Assembly (NCBI RefSeq): GCF_001021505.1
Contig: NZ_LDPO01000001.1
Location: 372,001 to 436,000, forward strand
Direction: 5' to 3'
Length of the DNA: 64,000 nt
From: Mycolicibacter heraklionensis
Lineage (GTDB): Bacteria; Actinomycetota; Actinomycetes; Mycobacteriales; Mycobacteriaceae
The notes beneath the pieces are model-generated. The model did not search any database. It was not told where the DNA came from and saw only the letters and a program-made list of their open reading frames with translations. Positions 14,903 to 22,422 of this stretch are shown piece by piece. Position numbers and translations under genes: made by a program. Positions within the stretch are counted from its first letter, which is position 1. The number at the start of each line of letters is the position of its first letter.

Positions 14903-14931
14903 ACCGTAGTGAATCTGATGCACGATTGCAA
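14903..14931 (-). promoter_or_regulatory. Leftward early promoter (PR-like)
   Basis: On the minus strand, TTGCAA (14931-14926), a 17-nt spacer and TACGGT (14908-14903) fit a mycobacterial SigA promoter (TANNNT -10). The predicted start near 14896 leaves a leader of about 25 nt with AGGAG before the GTG of the Cro-like gene. The -35 box lies inside the operator at 14919-14930. Confidence 0.6.
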
Positions 14932-15073
14932 TGCCTTGGTGCACGTTTGCATATCCGAAAGATGGTGTGCGACGTGGGATTATGTGGGGTTTTTGGGTGG
15001 CGACCTGCGATTTAGTAAAGTGCAGCAACATCGGGCTGTCGGCGTGTCGGTTTGTAACATTGCAGTACAAACT

Positions 15074-15102
15074 TTGCGAGTTTGCATTCACCGCGGTAAA
15101 TT
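15074..15102 (+). promoter_or_regulatory. Repressor promoter giving a leaderless mRNA
   Basis: TTGCGA (15074-15079), a 17-nt spacer and TAAATT (15097-15102) form a good promoter. The expected start, 6-7 nt after the -10, falls on or next to the A of the repressor ATG (15109), and no Shine-Dalgarno is present. A third operator-like 12-mer (15075-15086) overlaps the -35 box, suggesting autoregulation. Confidence 0.65.
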
Positions 15103-15108
15103 TGCTGG

Positions 15109-15459
15109 ATGGCTGAGCCACAGAAAACCCGCTGGTGGAAACGCATCTCGGCGCTCGCGGAACTCCACGGCGACCACACTCAGCAGGAAATCGCCGAATC
15201 GCTCGGCGTCTCACCCGGCGCAGTCACCGGCTGGCGATACGGCCGCCCACCACGCGCCGAGACCGTTGTTCGTGCCGCTGAGGTCTACGGAGTCGATCCC
15301 GGCGAGCTGCTCATCCTCACGTTCATCGACCCCAAAAAGGGGAAGCCGCGCAGGTCAGCGGACGACAGTGAGGTGACAGTCACTCGACGACTCGGAGCGC
15401 ATCGAGAACGGCTCCGCGAGGTCAATAACGCCGATAACCGCGATAAGCAGAGCGGCTGA
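15109..15459 (+). CDS. Phage immunity repressor (XRE-type HTH)
   Basis: 116 residues and the only secure rightward gene in the prophage. An HTH lies at about residues 24-66 (HTQQEIAESLGVSPGAVTGW then RAETVVRAAEVYGVDPGELL), followed by a basic, charged tail without a recognisable cleavage domain. Position between integrase and the early operon, divergent from a Cro-like gene and flanked by operator repeats, makes it the likely lysogeny repressor. The ATG appears to be the first base of its transcript. Confidence 0.8.
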   Translation: MAEPQKTRWWKRISALAELHGDHTQQEIAESLGVSPGAVTGWRYGRPPRAETVVRAAEVYGVDPGELLILTFIDPKKGKPRRSADDSEVTVTRRLGAHRERLREVNNADNRDKQSG

Positions 15460-15528
15460 CCACTCCGTAAACGGGAACGCGTCAAGCCGTCGAAGCAACT
15501 CACCGCGTAGGCGTCGAGCTTCTGTCAC
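15355..15528 (-). CDS. Possible small membrane protein antisense to the repressor end
   Basis: A 57-codon frame from GTG at 15528 has GGGAGG 8 nt upstream and one hydrophobic segment (WSAALLIAVIGVIDLAEP). It overlaps the 3' end of the repressor gene by 105 nt on the opposite strand and lies downstream of the integrase in the same direction. The ribosome site is good, but the overlap means it could be fortuitous. Confidence 0.35.
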   Translation of the reverse strand: MTEARRLRGELLRRLDAFPFTEWSAALLIAVIGVIDLAEPFSMRSESSSDCHLTVVR

Positions 15529-15697
15529 TTTCATTGCCTCCCAACAGGTCAGACGCCCCCGAAACACCTTGAAACATAGCCGGAATAAGCATTAATTTGC
15601 ACGGTTCGTTACCGCAAAAACATCGGATCAAGACACAATCTCAACCGAATCGGCACCGTCACGAAGTCAGCACGTCACGCGCTGGCAACCTCCGGCT
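15529..15697. other. Gap between integrase end and the possible antisense gene
   Basis: About 170 bp, more A/T-rich than its surroundings (for example GGAATAAGCATTAATTTGCA near 15580-15600). No secure gene is seen. A TTTGCACG element near 15596 resembles half of the operator 12-mer but is not a full match. It could hold arm-type integrase sites or a terminator for the repressor mRNA. Confidence 0.4.
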
Positions 15698-16876
15698 CTA
15701 CTCGTCGCCGTCGCCGCCGCCGTCGTCACCCTCGGGTGCGTCACCGGGCTTGCCGCTCGTCAGTCGACGGTCCATGGCTGAGGCCGCGATGTCCGCGCTG
15801 CGCCGATCGATGTGGCCGTACCGGTTGACCGTCGTCGTGATCGACTCGTGCCCCAGCTGCGCCTGCACCACCGCCAGCGGTACGCCGTCCTGAATCCACC
15901 ACGATGCCGCGGTGTGCCGCAGATCGTGCACGCGCGGCACCTTGGTAAGCCCCTGCGCGATCGCCGCGTCACGGGCCGGCTTCCACGCCAGGTTGTAGAA
16001 CTCCTGCGCGCGCACCGGGTTTCCGACGCCGTTGGTGAATAGGTACCCCGGCGCGGTGAGGTCGAGGGCATCGATAGCACTCTGCGGAACGCTGACGTCG
16101 CGCCGAGACCGCTTGGTCTTGGGCGCCCCGAGCTTCACATCGCCCCGTTTCGGCGCGTACTTCCAGGCTTGCCGGACCCGCGCGATCTTCGTCTTCGGGT
16201 CGATATGGCGCGGCTCGAGCGCGGTCGCTTCACTGAACCGCATTCCGGTCGACACCAACCACAACGCGAGCTTGCGATAACGCTCCTGCGTGATGCAGTC
16301 GTGGATCAGCATGAACTCCTCGGGCTCGAGGAACACCATGTCCTCGACGACCGTCGTCGGCAGCTTGCGACCCAGGCAGGGATTCGACTCGATGATCGGC
16401 GGCTTGTGCGCGACCGCGGCGTTGAGCGCGCCGCTCAGGAAGCCGTGTTTGTTCTGAATCGTCTTGCCCGAGATCGGCCGTTGCTCGCCGTTGACCTTGC
16501 GGCCCGGCTTGGCCGCCATCCACTGCACCCATTTGCCGATGCTGTTCTCGGTGACCGCGACGATCGGCATGGCGTCGAAAAACGGTTCGATATCGAGATC
16601 GATGTAGCGGCGGTACCGCTTCACCGAGCCGTCCTCGATGCCGGTGAGACTGTCGCAGTGCGTCCTGAGCCACTCGACGAGCGACATCACGCTCACACCG
16701 GCCTCGGCGATCTCAACGAGACGCAGCGCCTCGGCCGGCCCGTGGACGGTGACGTTGGTCTGGAAGCGTTGCGCTGAGTCCTCGTCGGCGAACGACAGGC
16801 TGCGCTGCTTGCCGTTTTCCCGCCAGAACACGCGCCAACTGTCACCGTGACGATTCGACTGCTTATGGACGCTCAT
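15698..16876 (-). CDS. int: Tyrosine integrase
   Basis: 392 residues from ATG 16876, which forms an ATGA overlap with a 40-codon gene. The N-terminal arm-binding domain and the SAM-like core-binding domain (about 62-170) precede the catalytic domain. Catalytic residues: R213 (GMRFSEA), K near 253 (APKTKRS), H317 and R320 (VHDLRHTA), H343 (LGHESI) and the nucleophile Y353 (NRYGH). The C-terminal tail is acidic and Gly-rich. It integrates the phage at the tRNA-Ala gene about 1.2 kb away. Confidence 0.95.
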   Translation of the reverse strand: MSVHKQSNRHGDSWRVFWRENGKQRSLSFADEDSAQRFQTNVTVHGPAEALRLVEIAEAGVSVMSLVEWLRTHCDSLTGIEDGSVKRYRRYIDLDIEPFFDAMPIVAVTENSIGKWVQWMAAKPGRKVNGEQRPISGKTIQNKHGFLSGALNAAVAHKPPIIESNPCLGRKLPTTVVEDMVFLEPEEFMLIHDCITQERYRKLALWLVSTGMRFSEATALEPRHIDPKTKIARVRQAWKYAPKRGDVKLGAPKTKRSRRDVSVPQSAIDALDLTAPGYLFTNGVGNPVRAQEFYNLAWKPARDAAIAQGLTKVPRVHDLRHTAASWWIQDGVPLAVVQAQLGHESITTTVNRYGHIDRRSADIAASAMDRRLTSGKPGDAPEGDDGGGDGDE

Positions 16877-16995
16877 TCGGTCTCGGGCGGTCGAGAGTAT
16901 TGCTCGCGCGAGTCCTCGAAAGCACGGCGCAGATCGGCGCCGATATCGTGGTCGGGGTCCGCCCACGGCTGCAGTGGCTCGGTCACGCCGCTCAT
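16873..16995 (-). CDS. 40-residue protein coupled to integrase
   Basis: MSGVTEPLQPWADPDHDIGA starts a 40-codon acidic frame with ATGA overlaps at both ends (16992-16995 and 16873-16876). It is probably translated by coupling and may set integrase translation. No family is recognised. Confidence 0.6.
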   Translation of the reverse strand: MSGVTEPLQPWADPDHDIGADLRRAFEDSREQYSRPPETE

Positions 16996-17234
16996 GGCAC
17001 CTCCGGGCGCCAGCTCGACAGCGTTACGCCGCCCGGCGGCAGGCGCCAGCCCTCGGCGGCCTTGGCCGTGATGTACGCCAGCACGGCTCGCTGCCACGGC
17101 GTCATCGGGATCGTCGACGGGATCTGCAGCGGTCGCGGCGCGGCGATCGGCGGCAGCATGGTCGACGGTGTCGGCGTCACGAGTCGCCGCATGATCGCGT
17201 CGGCGACCTCCGGCGCCAGCCCCAGATCATTCAT
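16992..17234 (-). CDS. 80-residue protein in the integrase operon
   Basis: Starts at ATG 17234 in an ATGA overlap with the upstream gene. Pro-rich middle and a helical C-terminus ending in AAEGWRLPPGG. Unknown function. Genes between att and int in temperate actinophages are often expressed in lysogens. Confidence 0.6.
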   Translation of the reverse strand: MNDLGLAPEVADAIMRRLVTPTPSTMLPPIAAPRPLQIPSTIPMTPWQRAVLAYITAKAAEGWRLPPGGVTLSSWRPEVP

Positions 17235-17479
17235 CGCGCCGTCCCGCCGGAATCGCGGGGATACCGAGCGCCGCCGGAGAGGGTCGTCGGTGCGATCGCC
17301 CGGCGGATCGCGGCCCGCACACGCTCGGCGTCGTTGGTGTCGTTGTCGGCGAAGTGAGCGTGCAGCGACGGGTCGGTGTTCAGCACGACGAACGCGTCGA
17401 ACACCACGATCGGGTCGTCGCTTACGAGCAGCGTCCGCATCGCCGCGGCGCCGATCTCCGGGTCGAGGTGCGCGGCCAT
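17231..17479 (-). CDS. 82-residue protein in the integrase operon
   Basis: Starts at ATG 17479 in a TGATG overlap. Acidic and helical with a compact hydrophobic core (IVVFDAFVVLNTDPSLHAHF); the last 15 residues are basic and disordered. No family is recognised. Confidence 0.6.
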   Translation of the reverse strand: MAAHLDPEIGAAAMRTLLVSDDPIVVFDAFVVLNTDPSLHAHFADNDTNDAERVRAAIRRAIAPTTLSGGARYPRDSGGTAR

Positions 17480-17970
17480 CAGAGCCCCAGTGGCTTCGTC
17501 GTCGGATGGATTGTGAAGTCGGTGCCCAGCGGCGGATCGTCCCCTGCGTACTCGTATGCGCGGATCGCCGAGACGATGCCCTCACGTTCTGGCGCTGGCA
17601 GTCCGAGCCGCTGACCTATCGCGGTGACATCCTGCGCCGGGATGACGCCGGCGAGCACCATTCGGTCGATCGCCGCGCCGTCGTCGTGGTGTTGTGCATC
17701 CGTCGTACGTTCGTGCCGCCGACCGAGCTCGAACACTGCGGACAGAAACGGATCGGTCATCAGCAGTCGCCGGGTTGCGCGTTCGTTCAGCATCCCGACG
17801 CTGCCGACATCGAGCAGCACCTGCGCGGCGGGTAGGCCGCCCGCAATGCGCCGCGCAACGCCGACATGATCACCGATCGCGTCGGCGTAGGTCGGGAACG
17901 GCCCCGTGAGTTCATCGTCACGTTTGGCGTAATAGCGGACGCCGGACGTGGTGTTTTCGGGTTGCGACAT
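17479..17970 (-). CDS. 163-residue protein, first gene of the integrase operon
   Basis: It is the gene nearest the attachment site and transcribed away from the tRNA. It is helical, with no membrane segment, Cys pair or recognised catalytic motif. It contains an AQVLLDVGSVGMLNERATRR element. The four genes from here to the integrase are joined by 1-4 nt overlaps, so they form one transcription and translation unit. Superinfection exclusion or defence is possible from position but not shown. Confidence 0.6.
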   Translation of the reverse strand: MSQPENTTSGVRYYAKRDDELTGPFPTYADAIGDHVGVARRIAGGLPAAQVLLDVGSVGMLNERATRRLLMTDPFLSAVFELGRRHERTTDAQHHDDGAAIDRMVLAGVIPAQDVTAIGQRLGLPAPEREGIVSAIRAYEYAGDDPPLGTDFTIHPTTKPLGL

Positions 17971-17977
17971 ACCCCGA

Positions 17978-17998
17978 TGTTACGCCGTTTGTTACGCC
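17978..17998. repeat. Direct repeat TGTTACGCC x2 upstream of the integrase operon
   Basis: Two identical 9-mers (17978-17986 and 17990-17998), 12 bp apart centre to centre, lie just before the ATG at 17970. Candidate arm-type integrase sites or a promoter-proximal operator. Confidence 0.4.
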
Positions 17999-18014
17999 AC
18001 CGGAAGCGTCTTTG

Positions 18015-18034
18015 CTGGTCAACGCGTCAACCAG
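18015..18034. other. Imperfect palindrome at the attachment site
   Basis: CTGGTCAACGCGTCAACCAG matches its own reverse complement at 16 of 20 positions and contains a perfect ACGCGT centre. It lies 11 bp from the tRNA 3' end, on the phage side of attR. It may be an integrase core-type or excisionase site. Confidence 0.45.
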
Positions 18035-18045
18035 CCTGTTCTCTG

Positions 18046-18118
18046 TGGAGCTAAGGGGAATCGAACCCCTGACCTTCTCGATGCGAACGAGACGCGCTAC
18101 CAACTGCGCTATAGCCCC
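18046..18118 (-). tRNA. tRNA-Ala (anticodon CGC), prophage attachment site
   Basis: A 73-nt cloverleaf. Acceptor arms GGGGCTA/TAGCTCC contain the G3-U70 pair that identifies tRNA-Ala. The anticodon stem is TCTCG/CGAGA with loop TTCGCAT, giving anticodon CGC, which reads GCG. The T-loop is TTCGATT. The discriminator is A and CCA is not encoded. The 3' end faces the prophage, so the phage carries a copy of this end that restores the gene. Confidence 0.96.
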
Positions 18119-18167
18119 TGACCGCTAGGAGATTACCAGCCCCCGGCCGGCCCCCTGAAACCGAGAC

Positions 18168-19295
18168 CTACTGACCGGCGGCACGCGCCAGGTCACTGCG
18201 CCAGTCGTACCGGCCGGCGCTCGACGTGTACTCGAGGTGCTCGAACACCGGGTCCTCGTCGTCGATCTCCAGCACCGCCACACCCGGACGGCGCAGTCGT
18301 GACGGCACCACCTCGAACGCGTCGGTGTGCAGACTCTCGCGCTGCATGCGAGGCCGCTCGGAACGCCGTGCGCGCCGCGCCCGCACCTGCTGCTCGATAC
18401 GCGTCTGGCGCCGCAGGTAGGCCAGATAGAGCACGGTCGCGCCGGCCGCGCCACCACAGATCCACCACGCGGTGGGCGCCACGGTGAAGGCGGTGAGCGC
18501 CGAGAGCACCAGGATGACCGCCAGTGACATCAGCACCCGCTTGCGGAACTCGTACTTGCGTGCGCTGACGGCGGCCGCGGTGTCGATACGGGGGCGGCGA
18601 CCACGGGCCGACAGACCGGCCCTGCCCGCCCGCGTGGACTCTGCCTCGGGTTCCAGCCCGGAGCTGTCCTCGACGTATTCATACTCGTAGCCCTCGGCCT
18701 CGGCTTGGCCGTCGGCGCCGGCAGTCGGCTCCTCGTCGGCCTCGGCTTCCGCCTTGGCGGCCAAGGCCTCGGCCGCCAAGGCGGCCTCCTCCGCAGCGCG
18801 CGCTTCCGCCTCGGCGGCGGCCTGAGCTTCGGCCTGGGCGCGCGCCTCGGCCTCAACCTCGGCGGCCAGCCCCGCTTCCGACAGCGGCAGCACATCGGAG
18901 TCGTCGGCGACGACGTCGACGTCCAAATAGTCGAGCTCGGCCTGCTGGCCCACCTGCGTCTCCGAGGCGGCGACGAACACCGCCGCCGCGGCGACGAACA
19001 CCCGGGAACCACCCTCGGCGGGTTCGCCCTCGACCTCGTCGACATCATCGATGTCGTCGGGCTCCTCGAGGTCGTCGGCGCTGTGCTGCCAGTCGGGATC
19101 GCTGCGGTGACCGGCGGCCGGGCCGCCGCGCTTGAGCAGCCGGGCACTGGACCCACTGGTCAAGACCCGGGTCGCCAAGGCCACGTCACTGGTACGACGG
19201 ACCGCGTCACGCTTGCTGACCAGCATCGGCACCAGTACGAACAGCCAGAGAACGACCAGTGAGATCCAGAGCAAAGATTGCGGGATGCTGGGCAT
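18168..19295 (-). CDS. glpR: GlpR, membrane receptor for gephyrin-like Glp (Rv0996-like)
   Basis: 375 residues from MPSIPQSLLW (19295). One N-terminal transmembrane helix (about 8-27), a long acidic Ala/Glu-rich intracellular region (about 100-240), then two further membrane segments (about 250-297) and a basic C-terminus. In Corynebacteriales GlpR binds the gephyrin-like Glp (MoeA1) and coordinates septation and polar growth. The glp gene lies two genes upstream with rimJ between, the same layout as in M. tuberculosis. Annotation as a generic transmembrane protein would be the conservative alternative. Confidence 0.8.
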   Translation of the reverse strand: MPSIPQSLLWISLVVLWLFVLVPMLVSKRDAVRRTSDVALATRVLTSGSSARLLKRGGPAAGHRSDPDWQHSADDLEEPDDIDDVDEVEGEPAEGGSRVFVAAAAVFVAASETQVGQQAELDYLDVDVVADDSDVLPLSEAGLAAEVEAEARAQAEAQAAAEAEARAAEEAALAAEALAAKAEAEADEEPTAGADGQAEAEGYEYEYVEDSSGLEPEAESTRAGRAGLSARGRRPRIDTAAAVSARKYEFRKRVLMSLAVILVLSALTAFTVAPTAWWICGGAAGATVLYLAYLRRQTRIEQQVRARRARRSERPRMQRESLHTDAFEVVPSRLRRPGVAVLEIDDEDPVFEHLEYTSSAGRYDWRSDLARAAGQ

Positions 19296-19442
19296 GGTTG
19301 GCCTGCTCCTTTCCGAGCCAAGGCTAGGTGTGTGAGCCACACGACCTCGGACGACGCGCCGAACCAATTACACAGATGTAATTTACTCGCTGACCTCGTT
19401 AGTCACAACTACCACACGGGTAACATCGCGCCCGAATATTCG

Positions 19443-20105
19443 TCAGGCCCGCGAAGCCCGGCCGGACTGAATCAGCGCCGAGGTCACCGACCCGGCGACC
19501 TCCTCGACCGTCATCGCCACCAGCAGGTGATCACGCCACGCCCCGTCGACGTCCAGGTAGCGCTGCAGCAGCCCCTCCTGACGAAAGCCGACCTTCGCCA
19601 ACACCGCCCGGCTGGCCGCGTTCTCCGGCCGGACGGTGGCCTCGACCCGGTGCAGCCGAACGGGCCCAAAGCAGTGGTCCAGCCCGAGCGCCACCGCCCC
19701 GGTCGCCACTCCCCCGCCGGCCACCGCGCTGGACACCCAATAGCCGATCCAGGCCGAGCGCAGCGCCCCGTGGGCGATGTTGCCCACCGTCAGCTGGCCG
19801 CAGAATCGGCCGTCGAGTTCGATCACGTACGGCAACATCCGCCCGTAGCGGGCCTCGGTGCGCAGGCTCGAACACAGCGGCGGCCAGGAGGCGCTGCCGT
19901 GCCGGGTCACCCAGTCCACCTCCACGCTGGGTTCCCACTGCTCCAGGTAGGCGCGGTCGGCCAACCGGATCCGGCTCCACGCGACGCCGTCACGCATCCG
20001 CACCGGCCGCAGCCGGATCACCCCCGCCGCCACCCGCAGGGGCCCGAGCACACTCGGCCAGCCGGGGTGCTCAACGGCTTTGAACGGCCACAGGTTGACC
20101 AACAT
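19443..20105 (-). CDS. rimJ: GNAT N-acetyltransferase, RimJ-like
   Basis: 220 residues with a GNAT fold: the acetyl-CoA site lies in IGYWVSSAVAGGGVATGAVA, and the RPENAASRAVLAKVGFRQEG signature follows. RimJ/RimL-type enzymes acetylate protein N-termini; the target here is unknown. ATG at 20105, 10 nt after the glp stop, so it is in the same operon. Confidence 0.88.
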   Translation of the reverse strand: MLVNLWPFKAVEHPGWPSVLGPLRVAAGVIRLRPVRMRDGVAWSRIRLADRAYLEQWEPSVEVDWVTRHGSASWPPLCSSLRTEARYGRMLPYVIELDGRFCGQLTVGNIAHGALRSAWIGYWVSSAVAGGGVATGAVALGLDHCFGPVRLHRVEATVRPENAASRAVLAKVGFRQEGLLQRYLDVDGAWRDHLLVAMTVEEVAGSVTSALIQSGRASRA

Positions 20106-20115
20106 GGACCCGGGC

Positions 20116-21384
20116 TCAACCCCGCTGAGCCAGGAAGGCGACGTCCACCAAATCGCCGGCGGCTACTTGCTCGACTTCCTCGGGAACCACCACCAGACAG
20201 TTCGCCTCGGCCAGCGTGGCCAACAGGTGCGACGCAGTGCCGCCAGTGGCCCCGAGCACCTGCACCAGGTACTCGCCGGTGTCCTCGTCGCGCATCAACT
20301 GGCCGCGCAAAAACCCCTTGCGGCCGGGCATCGAAGCGATCGGCCCCAGCGTGCGGGCCCGCACCATCCGGCGCATCGGCTCGCGCTTGCCCAGCGACAG
20401 CCGGATCAGCGGACGGATCATCACCTCGAACACCACCAGCGCGCTCACCGGGTTGGTGGGCAACAGGAATGTCGGCACCCCTTCGGGGCCGAGCTGGCCG
20501 AAGCCCTGCACCGAACCCGGGTGCATCGCGATCCGGGCCACCTCCATGTCACCGAGATCGGCCAGCACCGCGCGCACCTCATCGGCCGCGGCGCCCCCCA
20601 CCCCGCCGGCGATCACCACCACCTCGGCGCGGTTGAGCTGTCCCTCGACCACCTCGCGCAGCTTCTTGGGGTCGCTGCTGACGATGCCGACCCGGTTGAC
20701 CTCCGCGCCCGCGTCACGACCGGCCGCGGCCAGCGCGTAGGAGTCGACGTCGTAGACCTGCCCGTTGCCGGGTGTGCGATTGACGTCCACCAGTTCGCCG
20801 CCCACCGCCATGACCGACAGTCGGGGACGCGGGTGGACCAGCACGCGGTCGCGGCCGACGGCCGCCAGCAGCCCAACCTGGGCTGCCCCGACCACCGTGC
20901 CGGCGCGCACCGCGACGTCACCGGGCTGCACGTCGTCGCCGACCCGGCGCACGTAGTCGCCCGGACGTACGCCGCGCAGCACCCGGACCCGGGAGCTGCC
21001 GCCGTCGGTCCAGCGCAGCGGAAGCACCGCGTCGGCCAGGGTGGGCATGGGCGCCCCGGTCTGGATCCGGGTGGCCAGCTTGGGTTGCAGCCGGGTGGGC
21101 GTGCGGGCGCCGGCTTCGATGACGCCCAAAACCGGCAGGGTGACCACGGCATCGTCGCGCCCGGCCCCGTCGGAGCTGTCGCCGATCGCGTCGGCACCGA
21201 GTACGTCGACGCTGCGCACCGCGTAACCGTCGATGGCGGCCTGGTCGAAGGCGGGCATCGGTCGCTCGGCGACCACCTCTTCGGCGCACATCAGGCCCTG
21301 CGCCTCGGCGATCGCCACCCGGACCGGGCGGGGCGCCACGGCGGCTGCCGATACCCGGGCCTGCTGCTCCTCAACCGAACGCAC
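20116..21384 (-). CDS. glp: Glp / MoeA1, gephyrin-like molybdotransferase homologue
   Basis: 422 residues, GTG start. MoeA domains are complete: N-terminal MPAFDQAAIDGYAV element, central MPT-binding domain with VVIAGGVGGAAADEV, and the C-terminal FLLPTNPVSALVVFEVM element. MoeA proteins insert molybdate into molybdopterin; in Corynebacteriales this paralogue has been recruited to cell division with GlpR. Both activities are possible. It lies downstream of galU on the same strand. Confidence 0.88.
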   Translation of the reverse strand: MRSVEEQQARVSAAAVAPRPVRVAIAEAQGLMCAEEVVAERPMPAFDQAAIDGYAVRSVDVLGADAIGDSSDGAGRDDAVVTLPVLGVIEAGARTPTRLQPKLATRIQTGAPMPTLADAVLPLRWTDGGSSRVRVLRGVRPGDYVRRVGDDVQPGDVAVRAGTVVGAAQVGLLAAVGRDRVLVHPRPRLSVMAVGGELVDVNRTPGNGQVYDVDSYALAAAGRDAGAEVNRVGIVSSDPKKLREVVEGQLNRAEVVVIAGGVGGAAADEVRAVLADLGDMEVARIAMHPGSVQGFGQLGPEGVPTFLLPTNPVSALVVFEVMIRPLIRLSLGKREPMRRMVRARTLGPIASMPGRKGFLRGQLMRDEDTGEYLVQVLGATGGTASHLLATLAEANCLVVVPEEVEQVAAGDLVDVAFLAQRG

Positions 21385-21434
21385 GGTGTGCCTTTCTCCG
21401 TTGCAGCCTCGGTCCGATTAGGGCAGACGTCAGC

Positions 21435-22346
21435 TCAGTTCTCCGCCAAGCCCAGCCGCGCCACCAACCACCGGCGCAGGTCCGGACCGTAGTCATCGCG
21501 GTCCAGGGCAAAGTCAACCGCAGCTTTGAGGTAGCCGCCCGGATTTCCCAGATCGTGTCGCGACCCCCGGTGCACGACGACGTGCACGGGATGGCCCTCG
21601 GCGATCAGCAGGGCGATGGCGTCGGTGAGCTGCACCTCGCCGCCGGCCCCACGGTCGATGCGCCGCAGCGCGTCGAACACGGCCCGGTCCAGCACGTAGC
21701 GGCCCGCCGCGGCATACATCGACGGTGCGTCTTCGGCCTTGGGCTTCTCGACCATCCCCTTGACCCGCAGCACGTCCGGGTTGTCGCCGTCGGTCAGCGG
21801 CTCGACGTCGAAGACACCGTAGGCGCTGACCTCCTCCGGACTGACCTCGATCGCGCACAGCACGGTGCCGCCCCGGCGGGCACGCACCTTCGACATGGTC
21901 TCCAGCACGCCGGTGGGCAGCACCAGGTCGTCGGGGAGCAGAACCGCGACGGCGTCCTCATCGGCGGACAACACCGGTTCGACGCAGCTGATGGCATGCC
22001 CCAGGCCCAGCGGCTCGGCCTGCACCACCGACTCGACCTTGATCAACTGCGGGGCCCGACGCACCTTGGCCAGCATCGCCTTCTTACCGCGGGCCTCCAG
22101 CGTGCCTTCCAGCACCAGGTCTTCGACGAAGTGCGCGACCACGCCGTCCTTGCCCTCGGAGGTGATGATCACCAGCCGCTCCGCGCCCGCCTCGGCTGCC
22201 TCGGCGGCGACCAGCTCGATTCCCGGGGTGTCAACGACCGGCAGCAGCTCTTTGGGCACGGTCTTGGTCGCAGGCAGGAAGCGGGTGCCCAAACCTGCCG
22301 CGGGCACAATGGCGGTGCGCGGAATCGGGACCTTCGGCGTGGGCAT
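21435..22346 (-). CDS. galU: UTP-glucose-1-phosphate uridylyltransferase
   Basis: 303 residues. The nucleotidyltransferase signature VPAAGLGTRFLPATKTVPKE is at about 14-33, with VLLPDDLVL and VEKPKAEDAPS further on. GalU makes UDP-glucose for trehalose, glycogen and envelope glycans. It is divergent from the cyclo-ligase gene with a 76-bp promoter gap. Confidence 0.95.
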   Translation of the reverse strand: MPTPKVPIPRTAIVPAAGLGTRFLPATKTVPKELLPVVDTPGIELVAAEAAEAGAERLVIITSEGKDGVVAHFVEDLVLEGTLEARGKKAMLAKVRRAPQLIKVESVVQAEPLGLGHAISCVEPVLSADEDAVAVLLPDDLVLPTGVLETMSKVRARRGGTVLCAIEVSPEEVSAYGVFDVEPLTDGDNPDVLRVKGMVEKPKAEDAPSMYAAAGRYVLDRAVFDALRRIDRGAGGEVQLTDAIALLIAEGHPVHVVVHRGSRHDLGNPGGYLKAAVDFALDRDDYGPDLRRWLVARLGLAEN

Positions 22347-22422
22347 TGCTCACACGATAACCGCAAACCACTTCACCTCTTCGGCTGGCGGTGGGCGAGC
22401 CGTTGCTGACAGTCTGGTTGCC

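Larger units (their letters stand above)
14872..15108. promoter_or_regulatory. Immunity/operator region between divergent HTH genes
   Basis: This 237-bp AT-richer region contains three related 12-mers of form TGCA-N4-TGCA: TGCACGATTGCA (14919-14930), TGCACGTTTGCA (14940-14951, exactly 21 bp from the first) and TGCGAGTTTGCA (15075-15086, one change). The outer two cover the -35 boxes of the two opposing promoters. The layout resembles lambdoid OR/OL logic; repressor binding is inferred. Confidence 0.7.
1..18045. mobile_element. Temperate phage genome (prophage), left end outside window
   Basis: About 18 kb of phage-type genes end at the 3' end of a tRNA-Ala gene. The block contains a tyrosine integrase, a divergent repressor switch, an excisionase-like gene, recombination and replication genes, an HNH endonuclease and both terminase subunits. 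All but one secure gene run leftward. Capsid, tail and lysis genes would lie left of base 1, so the prophage is only partly visible. No frameshifts or transposons are seen, so the visible arm looks intact. Integration at a tRNA 3' end is the usual pattern for tyrosine integrases. Confidence 0.95.

Noticed and set aside
1..18045. Prophage as a decayed remnant
   Set aside because: All visible key genes are intact and the overlaps are unbroken, so decay is not supported by this arm.
17918..18103. 61-codon minus-strand frame across the tRNA
   Set aside because: It runs through the tRNA-Ala gene and attR; the start of the real gene at 17970 is better.
18705..18880. Ala/Glu-rich repeats as a DNA repeat element
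   Set aside because: They reflect codon repetition in the acidic linker of GlpR rather than a mobile or regulatory repeat.
19278..20636. 452-codon plus-strand open frame
   Set aside because: Antisense to rimJ and glp; composition is Pro/Arg/His-rich with no recognisable domain.
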